Notes: generated by a model not told the origin, from the sequence alone. A stretch of 64,000 nucleotides of DNA from Ketobacter sp963922875 (GCA_963922875.1 CAWUJH010000001.1:124001-188000), one strand, 5' to 3'; positions 27,942-36,230 are shown, numbered from the stretch's first letter. Numbers and translations: made by a program.

Positions 27942-28898
27942 ATGAACTGGCAACCCTCCGCCTCTTTGGAGCGCCTTAAGCTGCGCGCTGAGCTTAATCA
28001 TCTTATCAGGGGTTTTTTTCGCGAGCGCGGCGTTATGGAAGTAGAAACGCCGTTGCTGAGCGAGTTTACAGTGAGTGAGCCGCACTTACACAGTTGGGAA
28101 GTACCTGCGCAGCGGACCCTCTATCTGCAAACATCGCCAGAATTTGCCATGAAACAACTAATAGCCTCAGGTAGCGGGCCAATATACCAAATTTGCAAAG
28201 CTTTTCGTCACGAACCCAACACACCGCGCCACCAACCTGAATTTACCATGCTTGAATGGTATCGTCCTGATTGGACACTCAACCAACTCGTGCAGGAAAT
28301 CAGTGAGCTTATCCAAACTCTCAGAAAGCATTTTGGTTTACCTCAAAGCCCTTTGGAACAAATGACCTATCGCAATGCCTTCAAACGCCATTTAGGCCTA
28401 TGCCCTCATACCGCGAGCACAACCTTATTGCGCCAAGTAGCCCAGCAAACTATCAATGGCGATTTTTCAGAATGGGACAGAGAAACCCTATTGGATTTGC
28501 TTATGAGCCATCAAATAGAGCCTGCATTAGCGGCCGCAGGAACTTTTATCAGCGAATTTCCCGCTACCCAATCGGCCCTGGCACAACAAAAAATGAGCGA
28601 TGGAATAGCGGTAGCCGATCGAGTCGAGCTTTACATGAACGGCCTGGAAATTGCCAACGCCTATCAGGAGCTTACTGACAGCAGGGAATTGATGGCCCGC
28701 CATAAGCAGAATTGCCAAATCAGGGACACCCTTAAACTACCCCCAATACCACCACCCTCGGCCTTACTGCAAGCAATGCAATCAGGTTTGCCCAGCTCAG
28801 CGGGTGTTGCATTGGGGGTCGATCGCTTAGCTATGGTACTGAGTGGAGCCGCAACCATCAGTGAGGTCATTGCTTTCCCCCTGAAAACAGATTTATAA
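27942..28898 (+). CDS. epmA: EF-P--(R)-beta-lysine ligase EpmA
   Basis: EpmA (PoxA/GenX/YjeA) is a truncated lysyl-tRNA-synthetase paralogue that ligates beta-lysine to lysine 34 of EF-P. The 318-residue protein has the class-II catalytic core without an anticodon-binding domain: FFRERGVMEVETPLLSEF, YLQTSPEFAMKQLIASG, CKAFRHEPNTPRHQPEFTMLEWY and the motif-3 region GLPSSAGVALGVDRLAMVL. It starts 43 bases after efp with a GAGG element ahead of the ATG and is probably cotranscribed with it. Confidence 0.96.
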   Translation: MNWQPSASLERLKLRAELNHLIRGFFRERGVMEVETPLLSEFTVSEPHLHSWEVPAQRTLYLQTSPEFAMKQLIASGSGPIYQICKAFRHEPNTPRHQPEFTMLEWYRPDWTLNQLVQEISELIQTLRKHFGLPQSPLEQMTYRNAFKRHLGLCPHTASTTLLRQVAQQTINGDFSEWDRETLLDLLMSHQIEPALAAAGTFISEFPATQSALAQQKMSDGIAVADRVELYMNGLEIANAYQELTDSRELMARHKQNCQIRDTLKLPPIPPPSALLQAMQSGLPSSAGVALGVDRLAMVLSGAATISEVIAFPLKTDL

Positions 28899-28939
28899 CA
28901 ATATAAGCCCACCAAGCCATCATAAACCACCTTCAATAA

Positions 28940-28959
28940 AATGTGGTGTAACGCACATT
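28940..28959. promoter_or_regulatory. Inverted repeat AATGTG-N8-CACATT
   Basis: A perfect 6+6 inverted repeat with an eight-base spacer lies about 40 bases after epmA and 177 bases before the next lipoprotein gene. It lacks a T tract, so it is more likely a protein-binding site than a terminator. The 237-base gap also contains a small hairpin at 29058-29076 (TTCGCTT / AAGCGAA). Confidence 0.3.
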
Positions 28960-29135
28960 AAAGTCTTAACGCCTGCTCAAGTAAGTTGTGACTCAGCTCC
29001 CAGAACCCAATTAGTGTTAAATATTCCCTTGCTGCTCTATCAGTACTGCAACTATCTTTCGCTTAAACAAAGCGAATTAATACCAATATCTTCGCCAAAT
29101 ATTGAAAAAAGTGTCCAAGCATCCGGAGCAGTAAC

Positions 29136-29624
29136 ATGAATGCCACCTTCAAAATCGTTTTATTTGCCTTATCACTTGGAGCCATGCCGCTATTAACGGG
29201 CTGTGGTGCCGTGAGTTCTGGCAGCAGTGACAGTGGTGAAAGCCAATTGTCACAAAGCGACTACGGCGATTCTAATCAAGACCGTTACGACGATAGCGAC
29301 AAGACTCCAACTAATAATAGCGGCGGCGGTGACAGCCTTCCGAAAGCAGCACCTGCAAGCTATGATGTACAGGTTTCCTGGGATATTCCCACCCGACGCG
29401 CCAATGGCAGCGACTTACAACTGAGCGAAATTGACGGCTACAATATTTTTTACTATCGAGAAGGCGATTCCGAGCCCGTTTCAGTGTATATCGATAGTCC
29501 CACCAAAAGCAGCGAAATACTGGAAGATTTAGAGCCAGGCAACTATCGCTTCAAAGTTTCAGCTGTTGACACTAGCGGCTTGGTCAGTGACTACAGTCAA
29601 GTGTTGGCCGCAAACCTGCAGTAG
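29136..29624 (+). CDS. Secreted lipoprotein with a fibronectin type III-like domain
   Basis: The 162-residue product has a signal peptide with the lipobox LTGC (cysteine near residue 23) and a disordered Ser/Asp/Gly-rich linker. One C-terminal FN3-like beta-sandwich domain follows (about 75-160; VQVSWDIPTRRANGSDLQLSEIDGYNIFY ... GNYRFKVSAVDTSGLVSDYSQ). It lacks enzymatic motifs. CGGAG precedes the ATG at good spacing. Its FN3 domain resembles the last domain of the larger Ig-like lipoprotein encoded next (shared VSW, NG and V(A/D)..GL.S patterns), so the two are probably related by domain duplication. A cell-surface binding or structural role is inferred. Confidence 0.8.
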   Translation: MNATFKIVLFALSLGAMPLLTGCGAVSSGSSDSGESQLSQSDYGDSNQDRYDDSDKTPTNNSGGGDSLPKAAPASYDVQVSWDIPTRRANGSDLQLSEIDGYNIFYYREGDSEPVSVYIDSPTKSSEILEDLEPGNYRFKVSAVDTSGLVSDYSQVLAANLQ

Positions 29625-29702
29625 GCGTGGCTTCAGTCAGTATTCCACACTTTCGAGAACCAGTTCACATTTGAAAAATATAAACGTAACCATCCGTTAA
29701 CT

Positions 29703-29845
29703 AATGTAAATGCAGTTACATTACGCCCTATTCCATTTACACAATAACTACATTTATACCCGATATCGTGGACGAAATTTCAAGGGAATTTTGACATGAT
29801 GTAACTATTACAAGACCAAAACCTGTAAAAGTTACAAAACATCAT
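29703..29845. promoter_or_regulatory. Cluster of TGTAA/TTACA inverted repeats upstream of the Ig-like lipoprotein gene
   Basis: Three palindromic elements occur within 143 bases: AATGTAA-N6-TTACATT (29703-29722), TGTAA-CTA-TTACA (29800-29812) and TGTAA-AAG-TTACA (29824-29836). The last two are nested inside a larger ATGATGT/ACATCAT inverted repeat (29796-29845). The spacing does not fit a TyrR box (TGTAAA-N6-TTTACA). A repeated operator for an unidentified regulator of the gene starting at 29895 is the likeliest reading. Confidence 0.4.
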
Positions 29846-29894
29846 TGCACGCTGATTGCTTTCAATGACGATGGTGTTTGGGGATACAATAATA

Positions 29895-31325
29895 ATGAAA
29901 CATTACAGACATTCGGGGCTCATTACCGTCATCGCGGCCATAATTCCATTTCTTTCTGCTTGTCAGACAGAGACTGGGGGCTCCTCCGGGCTTTCGGTAA
30001 CAACTGAGACCTACAACGGCAAGATCGAACGCATTGTTGTTGCGCCCGCAGCCCCTCAACAGGAACAAAAACCAAAAGCAGACACCCCAGAACCCCAACC
30101 ACAAACCACTGAAACCGAAAAGCCCACGGCTGTCATCATAGAACCACCAAAAATCGACCCCCCAAAAGTAAAACCACCAAAAATCGAAGAACCTACGACC
30201 GTAGTGACGACTCCACCCGCTCCAGCAACCCCTGTAGAGCCCCAAAGCCCTGCGGCACCAGAACCCACATTACCTGAAGTATTACTGGCCCCGCAAATCA
30301 CAAGCCACCCTGCCAGCATCGTAAAACTGGTCGGCGACAGTGTAGCTTTTAGCGTTAAAGCTTCTGGCAAGCAGCTAACTTATCAGTGGTTTAAAGATGG
30401 CGCTCCAATAAATAACACTACCCCCACTCTGAACATTAGCGGCATCCAGCGTAGTGATGCAGACAACTATTCTTGCATGGTTTCCAATGCGGCCGGCTCA
30501 AAGCAATGCCAACCTTTCCACCTCTATGTTCATAACCCGGTAACTATCATCGAGCAACCCGGCAATACCAAAGCCTTTGAAGGCGAAAGTGTCACCCTTT
30601 CCGTAACCGTTGATGGCTACCCGGAACCACAGGTTGACTGGTATAAAGATGGACAAAAACTTGCCACCGACAAGAGTAAGCTGGTTATCAACGGATTAAC
30701 CGCTGCTGATGCCGGCAGCTACTACTGCATCGCCAAAAACAAAGTCAACGAAATTAAGTGTTCCAGCGCATCGGTTGCCGTAGTCAAGAAAACCAAAATC
30801 ACCAAACAACCCACCAACCAGGTTGTGGCGGCCGGTGAGTCTATTGCCATCAATCTGGCAGCAACAGGCGAAGGCGCATTAACCTACTCGTGCTATCAGA
30901 ACGGTGAGCTCAAGCTACAAGCAAGCAACCCAAATGAACTCGTCATTGAAGACAGCACACCTGAGGATAATGGCGTTTATTCTTGCAGCGTTGTCAGTGC
31001 AGAAGGCTCCAGCGCGAGATTCGCCGCCTTTGATGTAAAAGTCATGGTAGACAATACCCGTGATATACAAGTGAGTTGGCAACCCCCCACAAGCCGGCTC
31101 AATGGCGCCCCACTCGCAAGAAAGGATATTGAAAAGTTTGTAGTACATGTTGCTGAGTCCATTGATGGCCCGTTCACCGCGGCGGCTAGCGCCAACTGGT
31201 GGGAAAGCGGCGTCCAAATTTCCGACCTGAGACTAAACCAATACTACTTTATTGGTATCACCACTCGAGATGTGGCTGGACTCGAAAGTGGGATGTCTAC
31301 CATCGTAAGAATCAAAGTCGAATAA
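29895..31325 (+). CDS. Lipoprotein with three Ig-like domains and a C-terminal FN3 domain
   Basis: I use the ATG of MKHYRHSGL (29895), which gives a signal peptide with lipobox LSAC at about residue 23; the frame continues 13 codons upstream. After the anchor comes a proline-, lysine- and glutamate-rich spacer with PPK repeats (about 55-130), suited to crossing the periplasm or cell surface. Three I-set-like Ig domains follow (about 135-225, 226-310, 311-395; YQWFKDG, VDWYKDG and YSCYQNG mark the C strands), then an FN3-like domain to the end. The cysteine pattern is unusual. The protein has no enzymatic motif; adhesion or matrix binding is inferred. Confidence 0.82.
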   Translation: MKHYRHSGLITVIAAIIPFLSACQTETGGSSGLSVTTETYNGKIERIVVAPAAPQQEQKPKADTPEPQPQTTETEKPTAVIIEPPKIDPPKVKPPKIEEPTTVVTTPPAPATPVEPQSPAAPEPTLPEVLLAPQITSHPASIVKLVGDSVAFSVKASGKQLTYQWFKDGAPINNTTPTLNISGIQRSDADNYSCMVSNAAGSKQCQPFHLYVHNPVTIIEQPGNTKAFEGESVTLSVTVDGYPEPQVDWYKDGQKLATDKSKLVINGLTAADAGSYYCIAKNKVNEIKCSSASVAVVKKTKITKQPTNQVVAAGESIAINLAATGEGALTYSCYQNGELKLQASNPNELVIEDSTPEDNGVYSCSVVSAEGSSARFAAFDVKVMVDNTRDIQVSWQPPTSRLNGAPLARKDIEKFVVHVAESIDGPFTAAASANWWESGVQISDLRLNQYYFIGITTRDVAGLESGMSTIVRIKVE

Positions 31326-31335
31326 CTCTTTGCTA

Positions 31336-31370
31336 CCCCGCGATGACAACCCAGCATCGCGGGGCTTATT
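31336..31370 (+). terminator. Probable terminator after the Ig-like lipoprotein gene
   Basis: A 10-bp perfect stem, CCCCGCGATG / CATCGCGGGG, with a nine-base loop begins 11 bases after the stop codon. The following CTTATTC tract is only moderately T-rich, but the GC-rich stem and position support termination. Confidence 0.75.
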
Positions 31371-31672
31371 CAGAGGTAATGCATACTTTACTTCTGCCAG
31401 TCATTGCCTGATCGGTAAACTATAAAGAAGCCAAGAAAAAGCGCTGCGGCTATTAATTTGTGCGTAATTCGCTAAATTAGGCACAGCAATCATCGAAAAG
31501 CTGGCAAGCCGCTAAATCTGAACAATAATAAAAATAGCCAGCCATCATTTGGGTTCGCTGGAATTGCAGGCCGTTTTGCGCCAACTAGGCTACCACAAGT
31601 AGCTTATTAAAATATTTAGTGCTAGATTAATGGCTTTCTTGAACGTCTCAGTATCGGCTTAAGGTCTTGACA
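31371..31672 (+). other. Long non-coding leader upstream of the glycosyltransferase pair
   Basis: About 300 bases hold no convincing gene. Visible elements are an imperfect AT-rich palindrome (TAATTT...AAATTA, 31454-31479), three segments able to form mutually exclusive stems (GCTGGC 31500-31505, GCCAGC 31537-31542, GCTGG 31557-31561) and a short hairpin at 31589-31603 (GCTAC-CACAA-GTAGC). It may be the promoter and structured 5' leader of the downstream genes. Confidence 0.4.
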
Positions 31673-32647
31673 ATGCTAAGGAAAATTGACTTATCGGTCG
31701 TTGTCCCCCTTTACAATGAAGAGGAAAGCGTCGGCCATATGTATCGGGCGATAGTCGATGCAGTAAACCCTATGGGACTGAACTACGAAATCATGTTCGT
31801 TAATGATGGCAGCAAGGACGCAACGCTGGAAAAAGCGACCGAACTTGCCCGCCATGACAGCCGCCTTAATGTGGTGGATTTCCGCAAGAATTACGGCCAA
31901 ACACCCGCCATGGCAGCGGGTATTGATTGCGCCCGCGGTGAATTGATCGTAACCATGGATGGAGATCTGCAAAATGATCCCAGCGATATACCCATGATGG
32001 TGGCAGAACTTAATAAAGGGTATGACATAGTGGTGGGGTGGCGTCACAACCGCCAAGATAAGCTGATAACCCGTAAAATACCCTCTATGATTGCCAATCG
32101 CCTGATTGGCAAGGTAACCGGCGTCCCCATCAAAGACAACGGCTGCTCCTTGAAAGTATATCGTGCCGATGTAATGAAGAACCTGCCCTTCTATAATGAG
32201 ATGCACCGGTTTATACCCGCGCTGCTCTCGGTATCCGGAGCCCAGTTTTCCGAAGTGAAGGTCAAACATCATGCTCGTCAGTTCGGTGAATCGAAGTATG
32301 GTTTATCTCGGGTTTACAAAGTACTTCTTGATCTAATGACCATTAAATCCATACTTTCCGTTGCAGACCACCCTATTCGTTGGTTTGCCTCCATTGCGAT
32401 GATTCCCATGATATTGGCATTTATTTGCATTGCCTTTGCCTTGCTTAACGCAGGCAACAACCTCGTCATCGGCACTACAATGGCGTTACTCTTCTTTTCC
32501 ACCTCAATATTCCTCGCCGGTTTAGGCTTTTTATCTGAATTGGTCTTCACTACCGGCTCGATTAATATTGGGAAATTAGTCCTATTGACCAGCAAGCCAC
32601 AGTCTTTGCACGAATTTAAACAAGGATCAGCGTCCCATGAGCACTAA
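31673..32647 (+). CDS. GtrB/DPM1-like family-2 glycosyltransferase (polyprenyl-phosphate sugar transferase)
   Basis: Enzymes of this type move a sugar from a nucleotide donor to undecaprenyl phosphate at the inner membrane. The protein has the N-terminal GT-A fold (VVVPLYNEEESV, FVNDGSKD) with an intact DxD region DGDLQNDP near residue 100. A conserved QFGESKYG motif and two C-terminal membrane helices follow (about 240-265 and 272-300), as in GtrB. The ATG at 31673 with AAGG upstream is preferred over a TTG two codons earlier. It overlaps the next glycosyltransferase by 11 bases. Its likely role is surface glycan or lipid modification; the flippase and acceptor enzyme are not visible nearby. 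Confidence 0.88.
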   Translation: MLRKIDLSVVVPLYNEEESVGHMYRAIVDAVNPMGLNYEIMFVNDGSKDATLEKATELARHDSRLNVVDFRKNYGQTPAMAAGIDCARGELIVTMDGDLQNDPSDIPMMVAELNKGYDIVVGWRHNRQDKLITRKIPSMIANRLIGKVTGVPIKDNGCSLKVYRADVMKNLPFYNEMHRFIPALLSVSGAQFSEVKVKHHARQFGESKYGLSRVYKVLLDLMTIKSILSVADHPIRWFASIAMIPMILAFICIAFALLNAGNNLVIGTTMALLFFSTSIFLAGLGFLSELVFTTGSINIGKLVLLTSKPQSLHEFKQGSASHEH

Positions 32648-33617
32648 GCAGTTGCAAGCTTCCCTCAGTGTCATCATTCCAGCCTGTGTGCGTGCAGGCA
32701 GTACTGTTGCGATGTATAAAGAGTACAAAGACTTTTTATCAACCTTTGTGAGTAACTTGCAGTTCATTATCGTCGTAAGCATTCGGACTCAAAAACTGAT
32801 TGGTGCTGAGCTGGAGCAAATGAGTGAAAACGACCCTAATCTCTCACTATTGGTTATGTCGCGGGATTTTGGAGAAGCCACCGCCATAAAAGCCGGTAGC
32901 AGCCAAGCAACCGGCGAGTTCATATTGATATTGCCACCTTACAAGCAAGTGGACACAACGGCCATTCCAAAACTGTTCGACTTCGTGGATGATTACGATA
33001 TTGTGCTAGCCAAACGCTGGCCGCGCGTAGACAGCCAAAGCAATCAAGTACAGTCCAAGCTGTTTAACTACCTACTGAGAAAGTTTTCCAAACAAAGCTA
33101 TTCGGACATTGGCTGCAGCGTGCGTTTGATGCGCGCCACGGTTATGCAAGAACTCAACATCTATGGTGACCAAAACCGCTTCATGCCGCTGTTTGCTCAT
33201 GAAATCGGCTTTCGCTGCAAAGAAGTGGAAATTCCTCAAGCCATAATGGATTCCAAAACCCGAATCCATAATCCCGGAACCTACACCCGACGGTTGCTGG
33301 ATTTGCTAACCGTCGTATTTCTCACCAAGTTCAACAAGAAGCCTCTGAGATTTTTCGGTCTGATTGGCAGTGCCAGTATACTAACCGGAATGCTAGGCCT
33401 CTTTTATCTAGCCTTTGAACGCTTGGTATTGTCTGTTCCTTTGGCTGATCGGCCTTTGCTGGTTCTGTTTTCACTGTTTTTTGTTTTAGGTTTACAGCTT
33501 TTAGCCATCGGCTTGGTGGGCGAGATTGTAGTGTTTACTCACGCGGGGAAAAATAAGGAATATCGTATCAGAGAAGTAATTAACTTTCCTGATGCCGGCG
33601 GAGCCAGTAAAGAGTAG
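32637..33617 (+). CDS. Degenerate GtrB-like glycosyltransferase, possible non-catalytic partner
   Basis: The 326-residue protein has the same layout as its upstream neighbour: GT-A-like domain (SVIIPACVRAGSTV), ATGEFILILPPYKQVD at the place of the DxD motif, IGCSVRLMRATVM, and two C-terminal membrane helices (about 245-270 and 280-305). The nucleotide-sugar metal-binding DxD is missing (LPPYKQ in place of DGDLQ), and the NDGS motif is replaced by VVSIRT. It therefore looks catalytically impaired. Its start lies inside the upstream gene (11-base overlap), consistent with coupled translation and a heteromeric pair. Confidence 0.82.
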   Translation: MSTKQLQASLSVIIPACVRAGSTVAMYKEYKDFLSTFVSNLQFIIVVSIRTQKLIGAELEQMSENDPNLSLLVMSRDFGEATAIKAGSSQATGEFILILPPYKQVDTTAIPKLFDFVDDYDIVLAKRWPRVDSQSNQVQSKLFNYLLRKFSKQSYSDIGCSVRLMRATVMQELNIYGDQNRFMPLFAHEIGFRCKEVEIPQAIMDSKTRIHNPGTYTRRLLDLLTVVFLTKFNKKPLRFFGLIGSASILTGMLGLFYLAFERLVLSVPLADRPLLVLFSLFFVLGLQLLAIGLVGEIVVFTHAGKNKEYRIREVINFPDAGGASKE

Positions 33618-33637
33618 CCATTGGCTACTCTTTGTTT
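33610..33637 (+). terminator. Rho-independent terminator overlapping the stop codon of the second glycosyltransferase
   Basis: A 10-bp perfect stem, AAGAGTAGCC / GGCTACTCTT, with a three-base loop spans the TAG stop and is followed by TGTTT. It closes the two-gene glycosyltransferase unit. Confidence 0.8.
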
Positions 33638-33954
33638 CCATAAATCTCTGCCGAAAAACTATCTGAACGACTCCAACCATACATTGCAAAACCCTTCCAT
33701 CGATAGAAAACAGACGAACCTTACGGCAAAGTGTACTGGCTTCAAACTCTATTGCAGACAATACCGAATGTCCGGCTACAACTATCCACCATATATTGAT
33801 ACTCTGACGCAGCGCTTTATGGAACGACGCGCCATTTCAGCCAAACTGGAGGCATTGACGAGCAAAACCTATGTCACAGTTAACGCCGAAATTTGAACTC
33901 AAAACATGATAAAAGGATATTGCGATCTCAACCATCAATTGCTGAGGGCCTAGA
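33638..33954. other. Intergenic region before the third glycosyltransferase
   Basis: I see no supported gene here. An open frame across it begins with TTG inside the preceding terminator and lacks a ribosome binding site. A GAGGG element near 33944 serves the next gene. No clear promoter hexamers or repeats stand out. Confidence 0.5.
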
Positions 33955-34860
33955 ATGTCTCACTCACTAGATCAGCCCATGGTTAGCATTATCGTTGTCT
34001 CCCATAATATGGCGCAACACTTGGACAAAGCCATTGATTCACTCCTCCAGCAAACCTATCCAAATCTGGAAATTCACATAGTGGATGATGGGTCAACAGA
34101 TAATACCGCTAAGGTACTTACACCCTATGAAGCGCTACCCAATGTTCACTTTCATTATCAAAATCATACTGGCACCGCCAGCGCCCTTAATCGCGGAATT
34201 CGTGCAGCTAAAGGCCAATACATCGCTTTTTGCAACCCTGAAGATACCTGGCTGCCAAACAAACTCAACCGCCAACTACCTGCCTTCAAACTCAATGATC
34301 GTATCGGGGTTGTGTATACCAATTTCGAACTGGAAAACAAACAGGAAAGCTTTTCGCCATTGCATGAGCTCGATTATGTTAGCGGTGATATATTACTGCC
34401 ACTCTACATCAAAAACCGTATCCCTTTAGGTACCGCTATCGTAAAGCATCATTGTTTTAAAGAATTGGGAATGTTTGATGAGTTCATTAGAGTAAGCGAA
34501 GACTGGGATCTCTGGTTACGCTTTGCCACTCGCTATGAATTTTATTACGTGGATCAAGTGCTTCATCGCTATTTGGATAGATCCAGCCTAAACAACAATA
34601 ACAGCGAGCGCTTTGCATCACATCAGTTTATTCGCGAGAAATTTCTAAATCGCTATGGTTCTCGGCTACCAAGAGCCACTGTGAATAAGGGCTGGTCAGA
34701 GGACTATATGGATAGAGGCGAATTAAAGCTTGCTCAAGGTCATCAAACTTTTGCCGCTTTATTAGACTTTTTCACCGCACTTCGTTTCCAACCTTCTAAT
34801 AAAAAGGCCTGGAAAGCTATTTTAAAAACATTGGTTAACTACGATAATTGGAGCATTTGA
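33955..34860 (+). CDS. Family-2 glycosyltransferase (GT-A fold, cytosolic)
   Basis: The 301-residue protein starts MVSIIVVSHNMAQHLDKAIDSLLQQTYPNLEIHIVDDGSTDNT-like after a short lead, the classic GT2 opening. It continues with ALNRGIRAAKGQYIAFCNPEDTWLPNKL, in which the usual DxD appears as NPEDTW, and LGMFDEFIRVSEDWDLWLRFATRYEFYYVDQVLHRY. The ED of VSEDWDLWLR is the probable catalytic base. It has no membrane segment. GAGGG precedes the ATG. It is convergent with serB, separated by 12 bases. Donor and acceptor cannot be read from sequence; a surface polysaccharide role is inferred from the neighbouring GtrB-like genes. Confidence 0.88.
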   Translation: MSHSLDQPMVSIIVVSHNMAQHLDKAIDSLLQQTYPNLEIHIVDDGSTDNTAKVLTPYEALPNVHFHYQNHTGTASALNRGIRAAKGQYIAFCNPEDTWLPNKLNRQLPAFKLNDRIGVVYTNFELENKQESFSPLHELDYVSGDILLPLYIKNRIPLGTAIVKHHCFKELGMFDEFIRVSEDWDLWLRFATRYEFYYVDQVLHRYLDRSSLNNNNSERFASHQFIREKFLNRYGSRLPRATVNKGWSEDYMDRGELKLAQGHQTFAALLDFFTALRFQPSNKKAWKAILKTLVNYDNWSI

Positions 34861-34872
34861 TTGTCGCCTACT

Positions 34873-36114
34873 CTATTTTAATTGCCGATAACGATTCATC
34901 AACTCTTCACTATCGCGATCCCGCACGCCCAATAGATAAAGAATCCCATCAAGCCCGAGTTCAGTAATCGCGTGCTCTGCCGATTCCTTTACCAGGGGTT
35001 TGGCGCGGAATGCTATACCTAACCCAGCCACACTTAACATCGGCAAATCATTGGCACCATCACCCACAGCAATAACTTGCTGTAAATCCAAGCCTTCTTT
35101 GCTGGCAATTTCTTGCAATAGCTCTGCTTTGCGCTGACCATCCACAACCCGTCCAATAACTTCTCCCGTAACCTTGCCTTGATTTACGGCTAATTCATTG
35201 GCATGTACATAATCAATGCCTAGCTTGTTCTGTAAATAACGCCCGAAATAACTAAAGCCCCCCGATAAAATGGCAGTTTTATAACCTAGCGCTTTCAATG
35301 TTTGAATCAATTCTACTGCGCCTTCTGTAATCGGTAAACGTTGTGCGATACCTTCTAATACCGACTCATCCAAACCTTTTAGTAAGGCAACCCGACGCTT
35401 AAAACTAGCAGTAAAGTCGAGCTCACCGAGCATCGCCCGTTCAGTAATGGCCGCTACTTGATCACCAACCCCCGCAGCCTTTGCTAATTCATCAATCACT
35501 TCTGCTTCTATCAACGTGGAATCCATATCAAAACAAACCAAACGCCGATTACGCCGAAAAATATTGTCTTTTTGAAACGCAATATCCACTCCCAAATCCG
35601 ACGCCAGAGCCAGAAAGTGAGCTCTCATTTCCGTAATATCTCGAGGAAATCCACGAACAGAAAATTCAACACAAGCTCGTTGCGTTTGGGTTTCATGCTG
35701 CAATGATATACGACCAGATAAACGACTTATATTGTCTATGTTTAACCCTTGCTCTGCGACAACCTGAGTTAATTGTGCAATGTGGTTACTGGTAATCTTG
35801 CGAGCAAGCAGGGTAATGATGTGGCGATCTTTACCCTGGCCACTAACCCAATGCTCATATTCTTGAGCCGTAATCGAGTTAATCCTTGAGCTCATATCAA
35901 GATTAAGACATATTTGCTCAATTTTGGATAAGACCGAATCCAAATTGCAATGTCCTGGGATCTCAACCAACAGCCCCAAGCTCAAATGATCGTGAATAAC
36001 CGCTTGCCCGATATCAAGAATATTGACCGAATCCTGCGCCAATAGCTGAGTAATGGATGACGTAACACCCGGCTTATCCGGCCCGGAAATATTGATTAGT
36101 AAAACTTTTTGCAC
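34873..36114 (-). CDS. serB: Phosphoserine phosphatase
   Basis: SerB removes phosphate from phosphoserine in the last step of serine synthesis. The protein has two N-terminal ACT-like regulatory regions (VLLINISGPDKPGVTSSI, HIITLLARKITSNHI) and a C-terminal HAD domain with the nucleophile motif CFDMDSTLIEAEV, motif II in KTAILSGGFSYFG and motif III in AVGDGANDLPML. The frame is open upstream from a TTG at 36162, but the conserved protein begins VQKVLLINI, so I place a GTG start at 36114 (413 residues). Its position next to the fimX region agrees with pseudomonads. Confidence 0.94.
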   Translation of the reverse strand: MQKVLLINISGPDKPGVTSSITQLLAQDSVNILDIGQAVIHDHLSLGLLVEIPGHCNLDSVLSKIEQICLNLDMSSRINSITAQEYEHWVSGQGKDRHIITLLARKITSNHIAQLTQVVAEQGLNIDNISRLSGRISLQHETQTQRACVEFSVRGFPRDITEMRAHFLALASDLGVDIAFQKDNIFRRNRRLVCFDMDSTLIEAEVIDELAKAAGVGDQVAAITERAMLGELDFTASFKRRVALLKGLDESVLEGIAQRLPITEGAVELIQTLKALGYKTAILSGGFSYFGRYLQNKLGIDYVHANELAVNQGKVTGEVIGRVVDGQRKAELLQEIASKEGLDLQQVIAVGDGANDLPMLSVAGLGIAFRAKPLVKESAEHAITELGLDGILYLLGVRDRDSEELMNRYRQLK

Positions 36115-36230
36115 GGTCAGACCTATGTAAAGTGGCTGGTGTGAGTGCTCGCGACCCACCAAATCTGAGCTATTCTATACCCAAAAGATGAGTTTATACA
36201 CGGAGCTTATGTCTACTTTAAGGAGGGCTG

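Noticed and set aside
29703..29722. TyrR/PhhR box
   Set aside because: The half-sites resemble TGTAAA and TTTACA but the overall length is 16 rather than 18 bases, and no aromatic-metabolism gene is adjacent.
31454..31479. dif-like or attachment-site palindrome
   Set aside because: The left part loosely recalls a XerC arm, but the XerD arm TTATGTTAAAT is missing and no integrase or prophage gene is nearby.
31481..31545. Class I c-di-GMP riboswitch
   Set aside because: Several short blocks match in order, but the GNRA-capped P2 stem and the GACGCAAAGCC core are incomplete; I kept it only as a structured-leader observation.
31691..32272. Open frame of 193 codons antisense to the first glycosyltransferase
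   Set aside because: The sense strand carries intact GT2 motifs; the antisense product shows no family features or start signals.
33621..33896. Open frame of 91 codons on the plus strand between glycosyltransferase genes
   Set aside because: It begins with TTG inside a perfect terminator stem, has no ribosome binding site and its product has no coherent pattern.
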